Of a DNA stretch of 64,000 nucleotides, positions 1-9,536 are shown piece by piece. Each line of letters starts with the position of its first letter. Within the stretch, counting starts at the first letter, position 1. Position numbers and translations under genes: made by a program. Source of the stretch: Liquorilactobacillus capillatus DSM 19910 (lineage in GTDB: Bacteria; Bacillota; Bacilli; Lactobacillales; Lactobacillaceae); the NCBI RefSeq assembly GCF_001434915.1, contig NZ_AZEF01000027.1, positions 176,577-240,576 on the forward strand. The letters run 5' to 3'. Under the pieces are notes generated by a model. That model saw only the letters and a list, made by a program, of their open reading frames with translations. It was not told where the DNA came from and did no database searches.

Positions 1-122
1 GTCTGTGCTTTATCACTCATAATTGCAATTTTTTGTCCAACAGCGCGGTTTAAAAAAGTTGATTTACCAACATTTGGCCGCCCAATAATTGCAACAAAAC
101 CTGAATGCTTTTTTATATCCAT
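1..122 (-). CDS. era: GTPase Era, N-terminal fragment (cut by window edge)
   Basis: The reverse strand encodes a start [22 protein letters not shown] followed by [15 protein letters not shown], then runs off the window. GRPNVGKST is the Walker A/G1 loop of Era, the GTPase that binds the 3' end of 16S rRNA during 30S maturation. Only about 40 of some 300 residues are present. It lies 11 bases after dgkA in the order phoH-ybeY-dgkA-era that is common in Firmicutes, which supports Era over other TrmE-Era-Der GTPases. Confidence 0.9.
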   Translation of the reverse strand, partial: MDIKKHSGFVAIIGRPNVGKSTFLNRAVGQKIAIMSDKAQ

Positions 123-133
123 TTTTTACCCTC

Positions 134-532
134 TCAACTTAACAATAAATTATAGATCTTAGGAACGAAGATGATCAGTGCCACGATCAATGCAAAAAAC
201 GCCGAGAGCAAAACTGCTCCTGCAGCCATATCCTTCGCTTTCTTTGCCAAAATATGATACTGGTAATCGGTTACCAGATCAACAATATTTTCGGCAACTG
301 TATTCCAGATCTCATTAATAATCACTAACGTAATACTTAAAAACAACCATAACCATTCACTGGCTGCTAGTTTTAAAAACCAACCTAAAACAAGGGCTAG
401 CGCGGCAGCGAGCAGGTGAAAACGCAGGTTGCGTTCCTCACCCATAACTGTTTTGAGTCCTTGGCAAGCATGATAAAAGGATTGTTTAAACTTAGTATGT
501 TTCCATCTGTTTTTATTATTTTTTAAGTCCAT
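134..532 (-). CDS. dgkA: Diacylglycerol kinase family protein (undecaprenol kinase type)
   Basis: Small integral membrane kinase of the DgkA family. In Gram-positive bacteria members usually phosphorylate undecaprenol or diacylglycerol to recycle lipid carriers. About 132 residues with three membrane spans. Family signatures seen: a conserved Glu early (GEERNLRFH), the NEIWNTVAENIVD stretch matching the active-site NxAIEnvVD motif, and KDMAAGAVLL. I chose the ATG at 532 (MDLKNN) because GGA lies five bases before it; an in-frame start at 550 has no ribosome site. It overlaps ybeY by 17 bases, so the two are translationally linked. Confidence 0.88.
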   Translation of the reverse strand: MDLKNNKNRWKHTKFKQSFYHACQGLKTVMGEERNLRFHLLAAALALVLGWFLKLAASEWLWLFLSITLVIINEIWNTVAENIVDLVTDYQYHILAKKAKDMAAGAVLLSAFFALIVALIIFVPKIYNLLLS

Positions 533-995
533 AAGCATCCAAAATCTCACGTTGTAAATTAAACATTACTGTCTCATCTTCCTGACGCATATGATCATAG
601 CCATTAAGATGCAGAAAACCATGAACGACTAAAAAGCCTAGTTCTCTTTCTTCTGAATGGCCTAGATAAGCAGCCTGTTCTTTAACCTTGTCCAGTGATA
701 CCATAATATCTCCAATGTTCTTTGGTAAAACAAAAGTACTATCTTCCGGCATAATGATCGGTGTATCATCATCTGTTTCTTCTTCAATCGCAAAACTGAT
801 AACATCCGTCGGCTTATCAACACCGCGGTATTGCTTATTGATCGCATGTATTTTTTCATTGTCCATTAAAGTTACCGACATTTCAGTATTCTCAGGTAGT
901 TTAATGTAATTACCAGCAAACTCTAATAACTTTGTTATTAATTCAATCCATTCTTGACTTACTTGCTTAGTTTCATCATAAATTTCCAGGTCCAC
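516..995 (-). CDS. ybeY: Endoribonuclease/rRNA maturation factor YbeY
   Basis: 159 residues, the normal size of YbeY, a zinc-dependent RNase needed for 16S rRNA 3'-end maturation and 70S quality control. The zinc motif HGFLHLNGYDH (HxxxHxxxxxH) is intact near residue 125, preceded by GDIMVSLDKVKEQA. Translation starts with GTG, whose first G is also the last base of the phoH stop codon (TAGTG), so it is coupled to phoH. Downstream dgkA overlaps its end. Confidence 0.95.
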   Translation of the reverse strand: MDLEIYDETKQVSQEWIELITKLLEFAGNYIKLPENTEMSVTLMDNEKIHAINKQYRGVDKPTDVISFAIEEETDDDTPIIMPEDSTFVLPKNIGDIMVSLDKVKEQAAYLGHSEERELGFLVVHGFLHLNGYDHMRQEDETVMFNLQREILDAYGLKK

Positions 996-1978
996 TATTT
1001 TTGCCCCTCTTTTTCAGTCTCACTCGCATAGGCTTGAATAATTTCAGCAACGACTGGGTGTCGTACAACATCGGATGCATCGAAATTAACAAATTCCACG
1101 TGCGGTAGCTGCTGTAAAATATGCTCTGCATCAATCAAACCACTTTGACGATGGCCGCGTGGTAAATCAATCTGTGTTTTATCACCATTAACTACCATTT
1201 TAGAGCCAAAACCCAATCGTGTTAAAAACATCTTCATCTGTGCCCTTGTTGTATTTTGTGCCTCATCTAAAATAACAAAAGCACTATCCAACGTTCGACC
1301 ACGCATATAAGCTAGCGGTGCTATCTCAATTACTCCGCGGTCTAATAAGCGTTCCGTATGTTCTTTGCCAAGAACCGTATACAAAGCGTCATATACCGGA
1401 CGAAGATACGGGTCAACTTTTTCTTTAAGATCTCCTGGCAAAAAGCCTAATGATTCTCCAGCTTCAACAGCCGGTCGTGTCAGAATAATTCGTTCCACAA
1501 TGTTCTTTTTCAGAGCGGCGACTGCCATTACAACTGCTAAAAAAGTCTTTCCTGTTCCTGCAGGCCCGATTCCAAAGACTAAATCGTTTTTCTTGATAGC
1601 TTGTACATATTGCCGCTGCCCAAAATTTTTGACACGTATTGGTCTGCCTTTTTGATCTTTAAGCAGTACATCTGTATATAAGTCCTTAAAGTAATCTAAT
1701 GTCCCCTTATCTGCCATTTTTATGGCAGAAATAACATCTGCGCTTCCAATAGTAATATTCTGACCAATCAAATCAGATAATTGTTGTAAAATATTCATAA
1801 CACGGTTAACCGGTTCTCTTTCTCCGGTAACTCTTATCATGTCTCCAAAAGGATGAATCACAACATGTTCATTTTCTTCGAGAATCTCAACGTACTTATC
1901 ATGGGTTCCCAATAGAGCTTGGCCCTGTTGCGAATCAGCTAATTTAAACTCTTTTTCAACCAACTGTTTTTCCGTCAA
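995..1978 (-). CDS. phoH: PhoH family ATPase (PhoL type)
   Basis: 327 residues. An N-terminal KH-like region (about residues 10-110) is followed by a PhoH P-loop ATPase domain: Walker A GIGPAGTGKT near residue 137 and Walker B FVILDEAQN near residue 234. Family members are cytosolic ATPases linked to RNA metabolism, and the gene is commonly beside ybeY, as here. The start is TTG, nine bases after AAGGAG. A two-codon ATG-GAT-TGA reading in another frame overlaps this start. Its exact substrate is unknown. Confidence 0.93.
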   Translation of the reverse strand: MTEKQLVEKEFKLADSQQGQALLGTHDKYVEILEENEHVVIHPFGDMIRVTGEREPVNRVMNILQQLSDLIGQNITIGSADVISAIKMADKGTLDYFKDLYTDVLLKDQKGRPIRVKNFGQRQYVQAIKKNDLVFGIGPAGTGKTFLAVVMAVAALKKNIVERIILTRPAVEAGESLGFLPGDLKEKVDPYLRPVYDALYTVLGKEHTERLLDRGVIEIAPLAYMRGRTLDSAFVILDEAQNTTRAQMKMFLTRLGFGSKMVVNGDKTQIDLPRGHRQSGLIDAEHILQQLPHVEFVNFDASDVVRHPVVAEIIQAYASETEKEGQK

Positions 1979-1996
1979 TCCATTTTGCTCCTTCAG

Positions 1997-2022
1997 TTAA
2001 GCATTAATATGCTTAAATCATA
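1997..2022 (-). promoter_or_regulatory. phoH promoter -10 and adjoining palindrome
   Basis: Reverse-strand TATGAT preceded by TGC (extended -10) lies at 2017-2022; the -35 is weak. Immediately downstream, around the expected start point, 1997-2016 is a palindrome with two 8-base arms (TTAAGCAT and ATGCTTAA) and a 4-base centre. It could be an operator or a 5'-end hairpin protecting the phoH-ybeY-dgkA-era transcript. Confidence 0.45.
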
Positions 2023-2077
2023 GCATAAAAGGGCTAACAACAAAAGGTAAGGTGTAGATTCTTTCCTCAAATACAGG

Positions 2078-2116
2078 CAAAAAGACAGACTACCCATAAT
2101 TGGCAATCTGTCTTCT
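2078..2116 (-). terminator. Rho-independent terminator after yqeY
   Basis: AAGACAGA at 2082-2089 pairs with TCTGTCTT at 2107-2114; on the reverse strand the hairpin is followed by TTTTT. It separates the rpsU-yqeY transcript from phoH. Confidence 0.6.
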
Positions 2117-2150
2117 TATTATGACACAATAAAAACTTATTGAATCAAAA

Positions 2151-2594
2151 TTAACTTAGTAATGATTTTACCACTGTATTTACTACTTTTCCGTCAGCCT
2201 GTCCCTTTACTTGAGGCATAACTGCACCCATCACCTTACCAAAATCGGCTTTTGATGTTGCTCCAACTCGTTGGATAGTTTCGCGAACAATAGTCTTTAC
2301 TTCGTCTTCTCCGAGCTGTTTTGGCAAATAACGCTGAACAACTTTAATCTCTTGCTCAAGGCCAGCGACTAAATCAGTCCGCCCCGCATCTGAAAACTCT
2401 ACGGCAGCATCCTTACGTTGTTTAAGCTCACGCGACAAAACAGCTAACTCTTCATCAGAAGTTAACGTGTGACCCACTTTGATCTGCTCATTCATCGCAG
2501 CAGACTTTAACATACGCACAGTACTTAAAGTCACCTTATCGTGAGCCTTCATGGCAGTTTTCAAATCATTATTCAATGAATCAAGTAAGCTCAT
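2151..2594 (-). CDS. yqeY: GatB/YqeY domain protein
   Basis: 147 residues matching the YqeY family: MSLLDSLNNDLKTAMKA at the start, helical middle, and a C-terminal region with KADFGKVMGAVMPQVKGQADG resembling the tail domain of the GatB/GatE amidotransferases. The family may assist tRNA-dependent amidation but has no proven catalytic role. A strong GGGGGG ribosome site precedes the ATG. It follows rpsU by 22 bases, a linkage conserved in Firmicutes, and is closed by a terminator. Confidence 0.92.
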   Translation of the reverse strand: MSLLDSLNNDLKTAMKAHDKVTLSTVRMLKSAAMNEQIKVGHTLTSDEELAVLSRELKQRKDAAVEFSDAGRTDLVAGLEQEIKVVQRYLPKQLGEDEVKTIVRETIQRVGATSKADFGKVMGAVMPQVKGQADGKVVNTVVKSLLS

Positions 2595-2616
2595 CAGTTC
2601 TATCCCCCCTTAGGAA

Positions 2617-2802
2617 TTAGAAACGACGTTTATTCTTACGCTTTCTTGCTGCTTCAGATTTTTTCTTGCGTTTCACACTAGGCTTCTCGTAAAATTCACG
2701 TTTACGGTATTCTTGTAAAGTACCTGTTTTTGAAACGGTACGTTTGAAGCGACGAAGAGCGTCATCAAGAGATTCGTTTTTACGAACGACTGTCTTTGAC
2801 AT
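2617..2802 (-). CDS. rpsU: 30S ribosomal protein S21
   Basis: 61 residues, very basic, beginning [20 protein letters not shown] and ending in a Lys/Arg-rich tail ([18 protein letters not shown]), typical of bS21, which sits on the 30S platform near the anti-Shine-Dalgarno end of 16S rRNA. It has a strong GGAGGGAGGG ribosome site and a near-consensus promoter upstream, as expected for a highly made protein. First gene of the rpsU-yqeY unit. Confidence 0.97.
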   Translation of the reverse strand: MSKTVVRKNESLDDALRRFKRTVSKTGTLQEYRKREFYEKPSVKRKKKSEAARKRKNKRRF

Positions 2803-2880
2803 TTTGTTTCCCTCCCTCCGAGCTTAAAATGTAACCGTTATATTCTGCGTAAACACACAAACTTCTAACAGTTCTATACT

Positions 2881-2909
2881 ATTATAACTAAACAGATGCC
2901 ATGCGTCAA
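2881..2909 (-). promoter_or_regulatory. rpsU promoter
   Basis: On the reverse strand TTGACG (2904-2909), a 17-base spacer and TATAAT (2881-2886) form a near-perfect sigma-A promoter. The start point is predicted about 70 bases upstream of the rpsU start codon. Confidence 0.8.
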
Positions 2910-3033
2910 TATAACTTTACTAGTATTCACTAAAAGCTAAAAGTTTTTGTGATGATTGTTTTATCAATCAATTCATTATACTATAGACATAAGTTAATAA
3001 AGCGTTTTTAATTTGATCAGTTGGAGGAACAAT

Positions 3034-3843
3034 ATGCCTAACACTAAGAAAATGTCCATTTTTATAATTTCTGATTCACTTGGAGAAACAGGTTATAATC
3101 TCGCTCAATCTGCTTCTGTCCAATTTCCTGATATTGATTTTTCACTGCATCGGTTTCCACTTGCTAAAACAACTTCACTTTTAGCTGGAATTCTTGCCCA
3201 AGCTAAACGAGCTGATGCTTTTATTATTCACACCTTTGCGGACCCAGATCTTTCTAAATATGTTACTTCATTTTGTCAGACTAATTCTTTAGCCGTTCTA
3301 GATGCTATTTCACCACTGATCGCAACTATCCAGGCCAAAACCGGTTCCCATCCCTTGCAGCAAGCTGGGTTAAATCATAATCTCAACGAGACCTATTTTA
3401 ACCGTATCAAAGCACTTGAGTTTGCGGTTACTTATGATGATGGCAAGGACCCAGCCGGGTATCTAAAAGCCGATATCATTCTTCTAGGCGTTTCACGTAC
3501 ATCTAAAACGCCGCTATCCTTATATCTTGCTAATAAAAATTATCTTGTAGCTAACCTACCACTTGTTCCTAAGGCTAAAATCCCAGATGAGATCTGGCAA
3601 GTTAATCCCCAAAAAATTATTGGGCTAACTAATGATCCTAAAATTCTAAATAGTATTCGGCGAGAACGGATGTTGACATACGGACTAAATCCTGATACTA
3701 ATTATTCTAATGTTGATAATATTGAAGCGGAGTTAAAGTATGCTCACGAGTTATACCGAAAACTTGGCTGCCTTGTTATTAATGTCTCCAATAAATCCAT
3801 TGAAGAAACAGCAACTTTAATTACTGAAAGCTTAGCAGAATAG
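3034..3843 (+). CDS. PpsR-type regulatory kinase/pyrophosphorylase (DUF299)
   Basis: 269 residues of the DUF299 family. These proteins switch pyruvate phosphate dikinase or PEP synthetase on and off by ADP-dependent phosphorylation and phosphate-dependent dephosphorylation. The P-loop-like GVSRTSKTPLS (about residue 150) and the N-terminal IISDSLGETGYNLAQ are family hallmarks. The ATG at 3034 is chosen because GGAGG lies seven bases upstream; an ORF start at 3013 lacks one. It is monocistronic, ending in a 20-bp terminator. The target enzyme is not in this window. Confidence 0.9.
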   Translation: MPNTKKMSIFIISDSLGETGYNLAQSASVQFPDIDFSLHRFPLAKTTSLLAGILAQAKRADAFIIHTFADPDLSKYVTSFCQTNSLAVLDAISPLIATIQAKTGSHPLQQAGLNHNLNETYFNRIKALEFAVTYDDGKDPAGYLKADIILLGVSRTSKTPLSLYLANKNYLVANLPLVPKAKIPDEIWQVNPQKIIGLTNDPKILNSIRRERMLTYGLNPDTNYSNVDNIEAELKYAHELYRKLGCLVINVSNKSIEETATLITESLAE

Positions 3844-3854
3844 CTGATTGTTTC

Positions 3855-3907
3855 AAAAAGACCGCTAAATAGCAACTGAAGAGCTACTGCTATTTAGCGG
3901 TCTTTTT
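3855..3907. terminator. Bidirectional terminator between PpsR gene and nfo
   Basis: A perfect 20-bp stem (3855-3874 with 3888-3907) has A5 at one end and T5 at the other, so it can stop transcription arriving from both convergent genes. Confidence 0.9.
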
Positions 3908-3930
3908 ATCTTCATTTCTAACAATTATCA

Positions 3931-4845
3931 TTACTTAAAACGTGGTAACTGTCCTTCACAGTTAACGATGTTAGTTAGTGTTTCTGGATCAAATTTTTGC
4001 TCCTTAAACATTTTTATCTCATATGCATATGGTGGGAAAGCGTGTTTTTTATCTGGACCAACATATGGCGTCTCCATAATCTTTGGAATTTGCTCCAAGC
4101 TACTATGATGAACAATGTAATTCAGTGCTTTAAAACCGATTGTTCCAAAACCAATATTTGCATGCCGATCCTTATGACTCCCTATCTCATTCTTCGAGTC
4201 ATTAACATGCACGACTTTAAGTCTTTCCAGACCTATACGATGATCAAACTCATTAAGAACTCCGTCAAAATCATCCTTAACATTATAACCGGCATCATTT
4301 GTATGACACGTGTCCAGCGTTACTGATAACTTCTCGTTATAAGTTACTCCAGAAATAATTTGTGCAAGCTCTTCAAATGTCCGTCCTACCTCAGTCCCCT
4401 TGCCAGCCATTGTTTCAAGCGCAATCTGCAATGATTGCTCCGGCTCAATCACTTCGTTCAGGCCTTTAATAATGTTTGCAATAGCCGCGTCAGCACCTGC
4501 GCCAACATGTGCACCAGGATGGAATGTCATTTGCTTGGCACCGAGTGCTTCAGCACGTTTAACCTCATCTCTCAAAAAGGCAACCGCAAACTTGAAATTT
4601 TCAGGCTTCTTAGTGTTGCCTAGATTAATAATATAAGGTGCGTGGACAACAATATTACTGAGGTTATGCTGCTGCATAAAATCATGTCCAGCTTCAATAT
4701 TCATTGCTGCAATTTTTTTACGGCGTGTATTTTGCGGTGCGCCCGTATAGATCATGAAAGTCGTTGCACCATAATCAGCTGCTTCTTCAGCTGAACCTAA
4801 AAGCATTTTCTGTCCTTTCATCCCAACATGTGATCCAAGTAACAT
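3931..4845 (-). CDS. nfo: Endonuclease IV (AP endonuclease)
   Basis: 304 residues, usual for Nfo, a zinc-dependent apurinic/apyrimidinic endonuclease in base-excision repair. TIM-barrel motifs seen: [11 protein letters not shown] at the start, [56 protein letters not shown] and HANIGFG. The reading frame is open further upstream, but the ATG at 4845 matches the family start and has GAGGAGGAAG before it. The upstream gene ends 49 bases before this start, so the two are likely co-transcribed. Confidence 0.94.
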   Translation of the reverse strand: MLLGSHVGMKGQKMLLGSAEEAADYGATTFMIYTGAPQNTRRKKIAAMNIEAGHDFMQQHNLSNIVVHAPYIINLGNTKKPENFKFAVAFLRDEVKRAEALGAKQMTFHPGAHVGAGADAAIANIIKGLNEVIEPEQSLQIALETMAGKGTEVGRTFEELAQIISGVTYNEKLSVTLDTCHTNDAGYNVKDDFDGVLNEFDHRIGLERLKVVHVNDSKNEIGSHKDRHANIGFGTIGFKALNYIVHHSSLEQIPKIMETPYVGPDKKHAFPPYAYEIKMFKEQKFDPETLTNIVNCEGQLPRFK

Positions 4846-4894
4846 TTTAATTTCTTCCTCCTCTTCACTACTTAAGCTAACTGCTGTCAAAAGT

Positions 4895-6061
4895 TTAGCC
4901 AAAGTAATGTTTAATGATACGTGCTGTAGCTTGACCATCGTTTCTAGTGTTCCATAATTGATTAAATTGCCGAAAATCTTGCCGAAGCAAAGGCTTTTTT
5001 AAAGTCTGAGCCAGTTCCGCCGTTGTTAATACTAATGGGCCCGGCAACCACTGCTCAAAATCATGTTGGAGTCCAACTTGGTTCTGGTACTCATGCAGAT
5101 CATAACAGTAAAATAAAATTTCTTGTGCATTATCCAAGAGTGTATAATCAAAAGCAACCGATGAATAGTCTGTTATTAGGCGATCTGTGACAGGTAAAAG
5201 GTCTTCCGTTGTAAAATCATCCATCCATAAGACCTGCTTACTCTTGGCTAAACGCGTACGAATAAGCTGACTGATGTTTTTCAGATGCGGATGAAGTTTA
5301 ATTATCAGAACTTGATTCGATGCTAACCGTCCCACCAGTTGAAAGAAATCTTCCGGCAATTCTAATGTGACTCCCGTAGTACTTTCACGATAAGTAGGTG
5401 CATATAAAATAACTTCTTTGCCTTTCAAGGCAGGATTAACTTGATAAAAGCGTCTTCTCTTTTGGGTTATCCATTCTGCACGCAAAAATTTGTCTGAGCG
5501 GGGGTAGCCTAGAGTCAGCATTTTTTTCTTATCGACATCATAGCTTTCGCTAAAAATCTCTCCCATTTTTGGTGACGCTATAACGTAATCATCAAACTGA
5601 TCATAAACTGCCTGAAACCTTTTCTGTGCAGCTGCACTTCTTAGTTGCGTTTTAGGTTCCTGCCATCCAAATGACTTAACTGCCCCGTTTGCATGCCACA
5701 CTTGAACAACTCTTGTTTTTTGACGTTTAAACTGGCAACCAGCTAAAAAAGCGTAATAATTATCGCAAAACAGCAGTTTAGCAGCCACAACAAACCGCAA
5801 ACCTGAAAACAAAAAATGAAGTCCTTCCGTGAAACTAACCGTTTTTATCCCTGCAGCAGCTAAGTCATTAGCCGCACCCGAACAGCTTGGATAAAATAAC
5901 ACTACCAACTGTTTCCCTTCACGCGAACATTTTTGTCCAAGCTTTACAATAAATTCGTTGTTATTTCCAAAACTCATTAAATAAACAACTAATGTCGGCT
6001 CTTTTTTACCCCACCAAGCCGCAAAGAAACGAACCAACCAGATATAAAGTACTTTCTTCAT
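4895..6061 (-). CDS. CDP-glycerol glycerophosphotransferase (teichoic acid synthesis)
   Basis: 388 residues of the TagB/TagF family, which transfer glycerol-phosphate from CDP-glycerol onto the teichoic-acid linkage unit or chain. Signatures seen: [35 protein letters not shown] and [16 protein letters not shown] with the active-site HxN, HPH and DYSSVAFDY elements. A hydrophobic N-terminus suggests peripheral membrane attachment. The single-domain length fits a TagB-like primase better than a full TagF polymerase, but I cannot separate these by eye. Confidence 0.85.
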   Translation of the reverse strand: MKKVLYIWLVRFFAAWWGKKEPTLVVYLMSFGNNNEFIVKLGQKCSREGKQLVVLFYPSCSGAANDLAAAGIKTVSFTEGLHFLFSGLRFVVAAKLLFCDNYYAFLAGCQFKRQKTRVVQVWHANGAVKSFGWQEPKTQLRSAAAQKRFQAVYDQFDDYVIASPKMGEIFSESYDVDKKKMLTLGYPRSDKFLRAEWITQKRRRFYQVNPALKGKEVILYAPTYRESTTGVTLELPEDFFQLVGRLASNQVLIIKLHPHLKNISQLIRTRLAKSKQVLWMDDFTTEDLLPVTDRLITDYSSVAFDYTLLDNAQEILFYCYDLHEYQNQVGLQHDFEQWLPGPLVLTTAELAQTLKKPLLRQDFRQFNQLWNTRNDGQATARIIKHYFG

Positions 6062-6107
6062 TATGCAACATACTTTCTGATTTACTCATAAATTTTATTT
6101 TTAATGC

Positions 6108-6983
6108 TTAAGGTTCTGGCTCATAGAAGTGTCCCATAATCTTCACGTTATCTGAGATACTAACGAAAGCATAAGGATCAGACTCCTCCATTGCATTTTT
6201 TAATTCCAGCTGTTCATACCGAGAAATAACTGTGAAAAGAATTGTTTTTTGATCATGCCGGTAGGCCCCTTCAGCACCGTGGACAATAGTAATCCCACGG
6301 CGCATATGTGTCTGAATACAGTCAACCACACTTTTCGGCTTATTAGTCACTATCATGACTTGCATTTTCTGCTGTCGCGTATAGACGATGTCCATAACGC
6401 GTGCATTAACAAAAATTCCCAAAGCTGAGTAAAAAGCATACGGCCAACCATAAACCGCACCAGCAGCAAAAATAATAAAAGCATTAAAAATAATATTAAT
6501 TGTTCCAATACTTTTTCCCGTCAGTTTCCGTAAGGTTAAACCAATAATATCCAACCCACCAGTTGAAATACCATTTTTAAGAGCCAAACCTGTTCCAAAA
6601 CCATTTATTGCCGCTCCAAAAATTGCACAGATAATCGGATCTTTTGTTAACGTAACTGTTGAAATCGACTTGATCATAATACTTGAAAAAACGACCGCTA
6701 AAAATGTAAAAAACGTAAAGCGATGACCGATTTGTTTCCAAGCTAGAAAAAACAAAGGCACATTTAGTATGAAAAGTAGAGCCGCTGTTGAAAGTTGAAA
6801 AGGTAGGTACCGTTTCATCAAGGTTGTACTTAGTTGGGCTAAGCCAGTTATTCCAGAAGAATAAATTTTTCCCGGTACCCAGAAAAAGTTCATAGCGACA
6901 GAAACTAAAATACCATAAATAAATGCTGCCGAAGCACGGGCAACATACTGATGCCTTTTCCAAATCTGTTGAAGTTCATCCAT
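6108..6983 (-). CDS. YitT family membrane protein
   Basis: 291 residues. The N-terminal two thirds (about residues 15-200) hold five to six hydrophobic spans of the YitT/DUF161 type, including GLALKNGISTGGLDIIGL; the C-terminal 80 residues form a soluble DUF2179-type domain (VVDCIQTHMRRGITIVHG, ending DNVKIMGHFYEPEP). Function of this widespread Firmicute family is not established; transport has been suggested. It sits between the glycerophosphotransferase gene and msrA on the same strand. Confidence 0.88.
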   Translation of the reverse strand: MDELQQIWKRHQYVARASAAFIYGILVSVAMNFFWVPGKIYSSGITGLAQLSTTLMKRYLPFQLSTAALLFILNVPLFFLAWKQIGHRFTFFTFLAVVFSSIMIKSISTVTLTKDPIICAIFGAAINGFGTGLALKNGISTGGLDIIGLTLRKLTGKSIGTINIIFNAFIIFAAGAVYGWPYAFYSALGIFVNARVMDIVYTRQQKMQVMIVTNKPKSVVDCIQTHMRRGITIVHGAEGAYRHDQKTILFTVISRYEQLELKNAMEESDPYAFVSISDNVKIMGHFYEPEP

Positions 6984-7018
6984 AAATCTCTCTTAGCTCC
7001 TTAATTTCTTAGCCACTA

Positions 7019-7540
7019 CTACTTTGACCAATTTTTTTCTTTAAAGGCTTGCCGCTGCATCTCTTCCAACTCAAAGCGAGTAGGATCTTTTTTATAAAAA
7101 TCCTGGTGATATTCCTCGGCTGGGTAAAAAGGCTTAGCATCTTCAATCTGAGTCACAATAGGAGCCGTAAAACGACCACTTGCTGCCAAAGCCTTTTTAG
7201 AAGCAAGTGCACTTTCACGCTGGATAGCACTATTCGTAAAAATAACGGGCCGATAACTATCTCCCCGGTCTTGAAATTGTCCCATTGCATCAGTTGGATC
7301 GGTTTGCTGCCAGTAAACTTGCAACAAGTCTTCGTATGAGATCACTTCAGGGTCAAATGTTATTTCCACCGCTTCAGTATGTCCTGTTTGATGTGAACAA
7401 ACTTCTTCATAGGTTGGATTGGGGACATGCCCACCTGTATAACCCGCTGTAACTGCAATAATTCCAGGTTGCTCATCAAACGGCTTAACCATGCACCAGA
7501 AACATCCACCAGCAAATATTGCTGTTTCTTTTTTACTCAA
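7019..7540 (-). CDS. msrA: Peptide-methionine (S)-S-oxide reductase
   Basis: 173 residues. MsrA repairs oxidised methionine. The catalytic GGCFWC is at residues 11-16, followed by [28 protein letters not shown], and the family-wide [13 protein letters not shown] is intact. The start is TTG, with GGAGGG six bases upstream. No resolving Cys is evident in the C-terminal tail (ends AFKEKNWSK). Placement between YitT and aspS looks like a single-gene unit. Confidence 0.95.
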   Translation of the reverse strand: MSKKETAIFAGGCFWCMVKPFDEQPGIIAVTAGYTGGHVPNPTYEEVCSHQTGHTEAVEITFDPEVISYEDLLQVYWQQTDPTDAMGQFQDRGDSYRPVIFTNSAIQRESALASKKALAASGRFTAPIVTQIEDAKPFYPAEEYHQDFYKKDPTRFELEEMQRQAFKEKNWSK

Positions 7541-7654
7541 ATCGATCCCTCCAGAATTTTTACTCTTGTGATTACCTTCTAAGATAACCTAATTCCATCC
7601 ATTCAGCAAGATTAGCAATCTTAAAGTAAAAGCACAACTTTATCTGCACATATT

Positions 7655-7703
7655 AAAGGGATATATTATTGCCAAAAGTAGCTACAGCAAATAACATATC
7701 CCT
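7655..7703 (-). terminator. Probable terminator hairpin after aspS
   Basis: 13-base arms at 7658-7670 and 7690-7702 pair with one A-C mismatch on the plus strand that becomes a G-U wobble on the minus strand, so the RNA structure fits the hisS-aspS transcript. The trailing U tract is short (TTTAATA), so termination may be partial. Confidence 0.45.
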
Positions 7704-7770
7704 AAAAATAGCTTTAAGAAATACAATCACCAAGATTGAAGTTGTGTCCTAATAGACTAGTAAGCCAAAT

Positions 7771-9531
7771 TTAATCTTCAGTTGTATCAAGATGTAATTC
7801 ATCTAATTGTTTTTGGGCAACCGTACTTGGTGCATCTGTCAACGGCTCAGACGCTTTCGAGTTCTTAGGGAAAGCAATTACTTCGCGGATGTTATCTTTT
7901 TTTGCAAGTAACATTGCAAAACGATCTAAGCCAATCGCCAAACCACCATGGGGTGGGAAACCATAATCCAGAGCATCCATGAAGAAACCGAATTGTTCTT
8001 CCGCTTTTTCCTTCGTGAATCCAAGTGCTTTAAACATTTTTTCTTGGATATCACGTTCATGAATACGAATTGACCCGCCACCGAGTTCATAACCATTCAA
8101 AACGATATCATAACTCTGTGCATGTGCTTTATGTGGATCAGTTGTTAATAAAGCAACATCCTCCTCATTCGGCATTGTAAATGGATGATGCGCCGCTATA
8201 TAGCGGTGGAAATCTTCGCTGTATTCGAATAATGGCCAGTCAACGACCCATAAGAAAGCAAATTTTGTTTGATCAATCATATCAAGTTCTTTGGCGATAC
8301 TAGTCCGCAAATAGCCTAAGGAATCAGCTACTACTTTACGCTTATCAGCAACAAATAAAATTAGATCACCAATTTTTGCACCGGCAGCTTCTTTAATCTG
8401 AGCGACATCATTTTTAAAGAACTTCGCGATTGGTCCAGAAAAACCAGTCTCAGTTACTTTTAACCACGCTAAGCCCCTTGCACCAAAACGCTTGATATAT
8501 TCTTGCTTGCCTTCAATATCTTTACGTGAATATTTATCTGCACCATGAGAGACAGTAATGGATTTAACCTGCCCACCTTTTTCAAGGATCGTTTTGAAGA
8601 CTTTAAAATCAACATTTTTCACAGCATCAGCCATATCTGTCAATTCCATTCCAAAACGGATATCCGGTTTATCAGAACCAAAACGATCCATAGCTTCATT
8701 CCAAGTCATCCGTTGGAGCGGCAAAGTCATTTCAATTCCGAGCGTATCCTTCATTACACGCTGCAATAATCCTTCAGTTAAATCTTGGATTTCTTCAGCT
8801 GTCATAAATGACGTCTCCATATCAATCTGAGTAAACTCAGGTTGACGGTCACCACGTAAATCTTCATCACGGAAACAGCGCGCTACTTGATAATAACGGT
8901 CAAAACCCGCACCCATCAATAGTTGCTTAAACAGCTGTGGTGATTGTGGCAAGGCATAAAAATGACCTGGGTAGACACGGGATGGTACTAGATAATCTCT
9001 GGCACCTTCTGGAGTGGATTTAGTTAAATAAGGTGTTTCAATATCAATAAATTTGTTTTCATCTAGATAACGATGAATTGCTTGCGTGATTTTGCTACGC
9101 ATAATAATTGATTTCTGCATTTCTGGACGACGCAAATCTAAATAACGGTACTTCAAACGTAGGTCATCTGAAACATTGATCTGATCTTCAATATAAAAAG
9201 GTGGTGTCTTAGCTTTATTCAACAACTTAACGTCATGGATCTCAACTTCAACCTTACCTGTTTTCATCTTAGGGTTAATTGCATCGTCAGCCCGTGGAAC
9301 AGCTTTACCCTTAACTTCAATGACATATTCATTTCGTAAACCATCAGCCACTCTTAAAGCTTCTGCTCCGAATTCCTGGCTAAAGACCAACTGAACGATT
9401 CCTTCACGATCACGTAAATCGATGAAGATCAGATTCCCTAAATCACGGCGTTTTTGAACCCAGCCCTTTAAACATACTTCTTTCCCAAAATAAGACTCAT
9501 CTACAAGACCACAATATATTGTCCGGTTCAT
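7771..9531 (-). CDS. aspS: Aspartate--tRNA ligase
   Basis: 586 residues of the bacterial class IIb AspRS. N-terminal OB anticodon-binding domain ([22 protein letters not shown], about 22-45), class II motif 2 ([19 protein letters not shown]), the bacterial GAD insertion (about 280-420) and motif 3 ([13 protein letters not shown]). It begins five bases after hisS with a good AGAAGGAG site, so both synthetases come from one message governed by the upstream T-box. Whether it also charges tRNA-Asn is not decidable here. Confidence 0.97.
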   Translation of the reverse strand: MNRTIYCGLVDESYFGKEVCLKGWVQKRRDLGNLIFIDLRDREGIVQLVFSQEFGAEALRVADGLRNEYVIEVKGKAVPRADDAINPKMKTGKVEVEIHDVKLLNKAKTPPFYIEDQINVSDDLRLKYRYLDLRRPEMQKSIIMRSKITQAIHRYLDENKFIDIETPYLTKSTPEGARDYLVPSRVYPGHFYALPQSPQLFKQLLMGAGFDRYYQVARCFRDEDLRGDRQPEFTQIDMETSFMTAEEIQDLTEGLLQRVMKDTLGIEMTLPLQRMTWNEAMDRFGSDKPDIRFGMELTDMADAVKNVDFKVFKTILEKGGQVKSITVSHGADKYSRKDIEGKQEYIKRFGARGLAWLKVTETGFSGPIAKFFKNDVAQIKEAAGAKIGDLILFVADKRKVVADSLGYLRTSIAKELDMIDQTKFAFLWVVDWPLFEYSEDFHRYIAAHHPFTMPNEEDVALLTTDPHKAHAQSYDIVLNGYELGGGSIRIHERDIQEKMFKALGFTKEKAEEQFGFFMDALDYGFPPHGGLAIGLDRFAMLLAKKDNIREVIAFPKNSKASEPLTDAPSTVAQKQLDELHLDTTED

Positions 9532-9536
9532 TTTGT

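Noticed and set aside
1365-1655. 96-residue plus-strand ORF opposite phoH
   Set aside because: It is a shadow of the PhoH ATPase domain with no ribosome site or family match.
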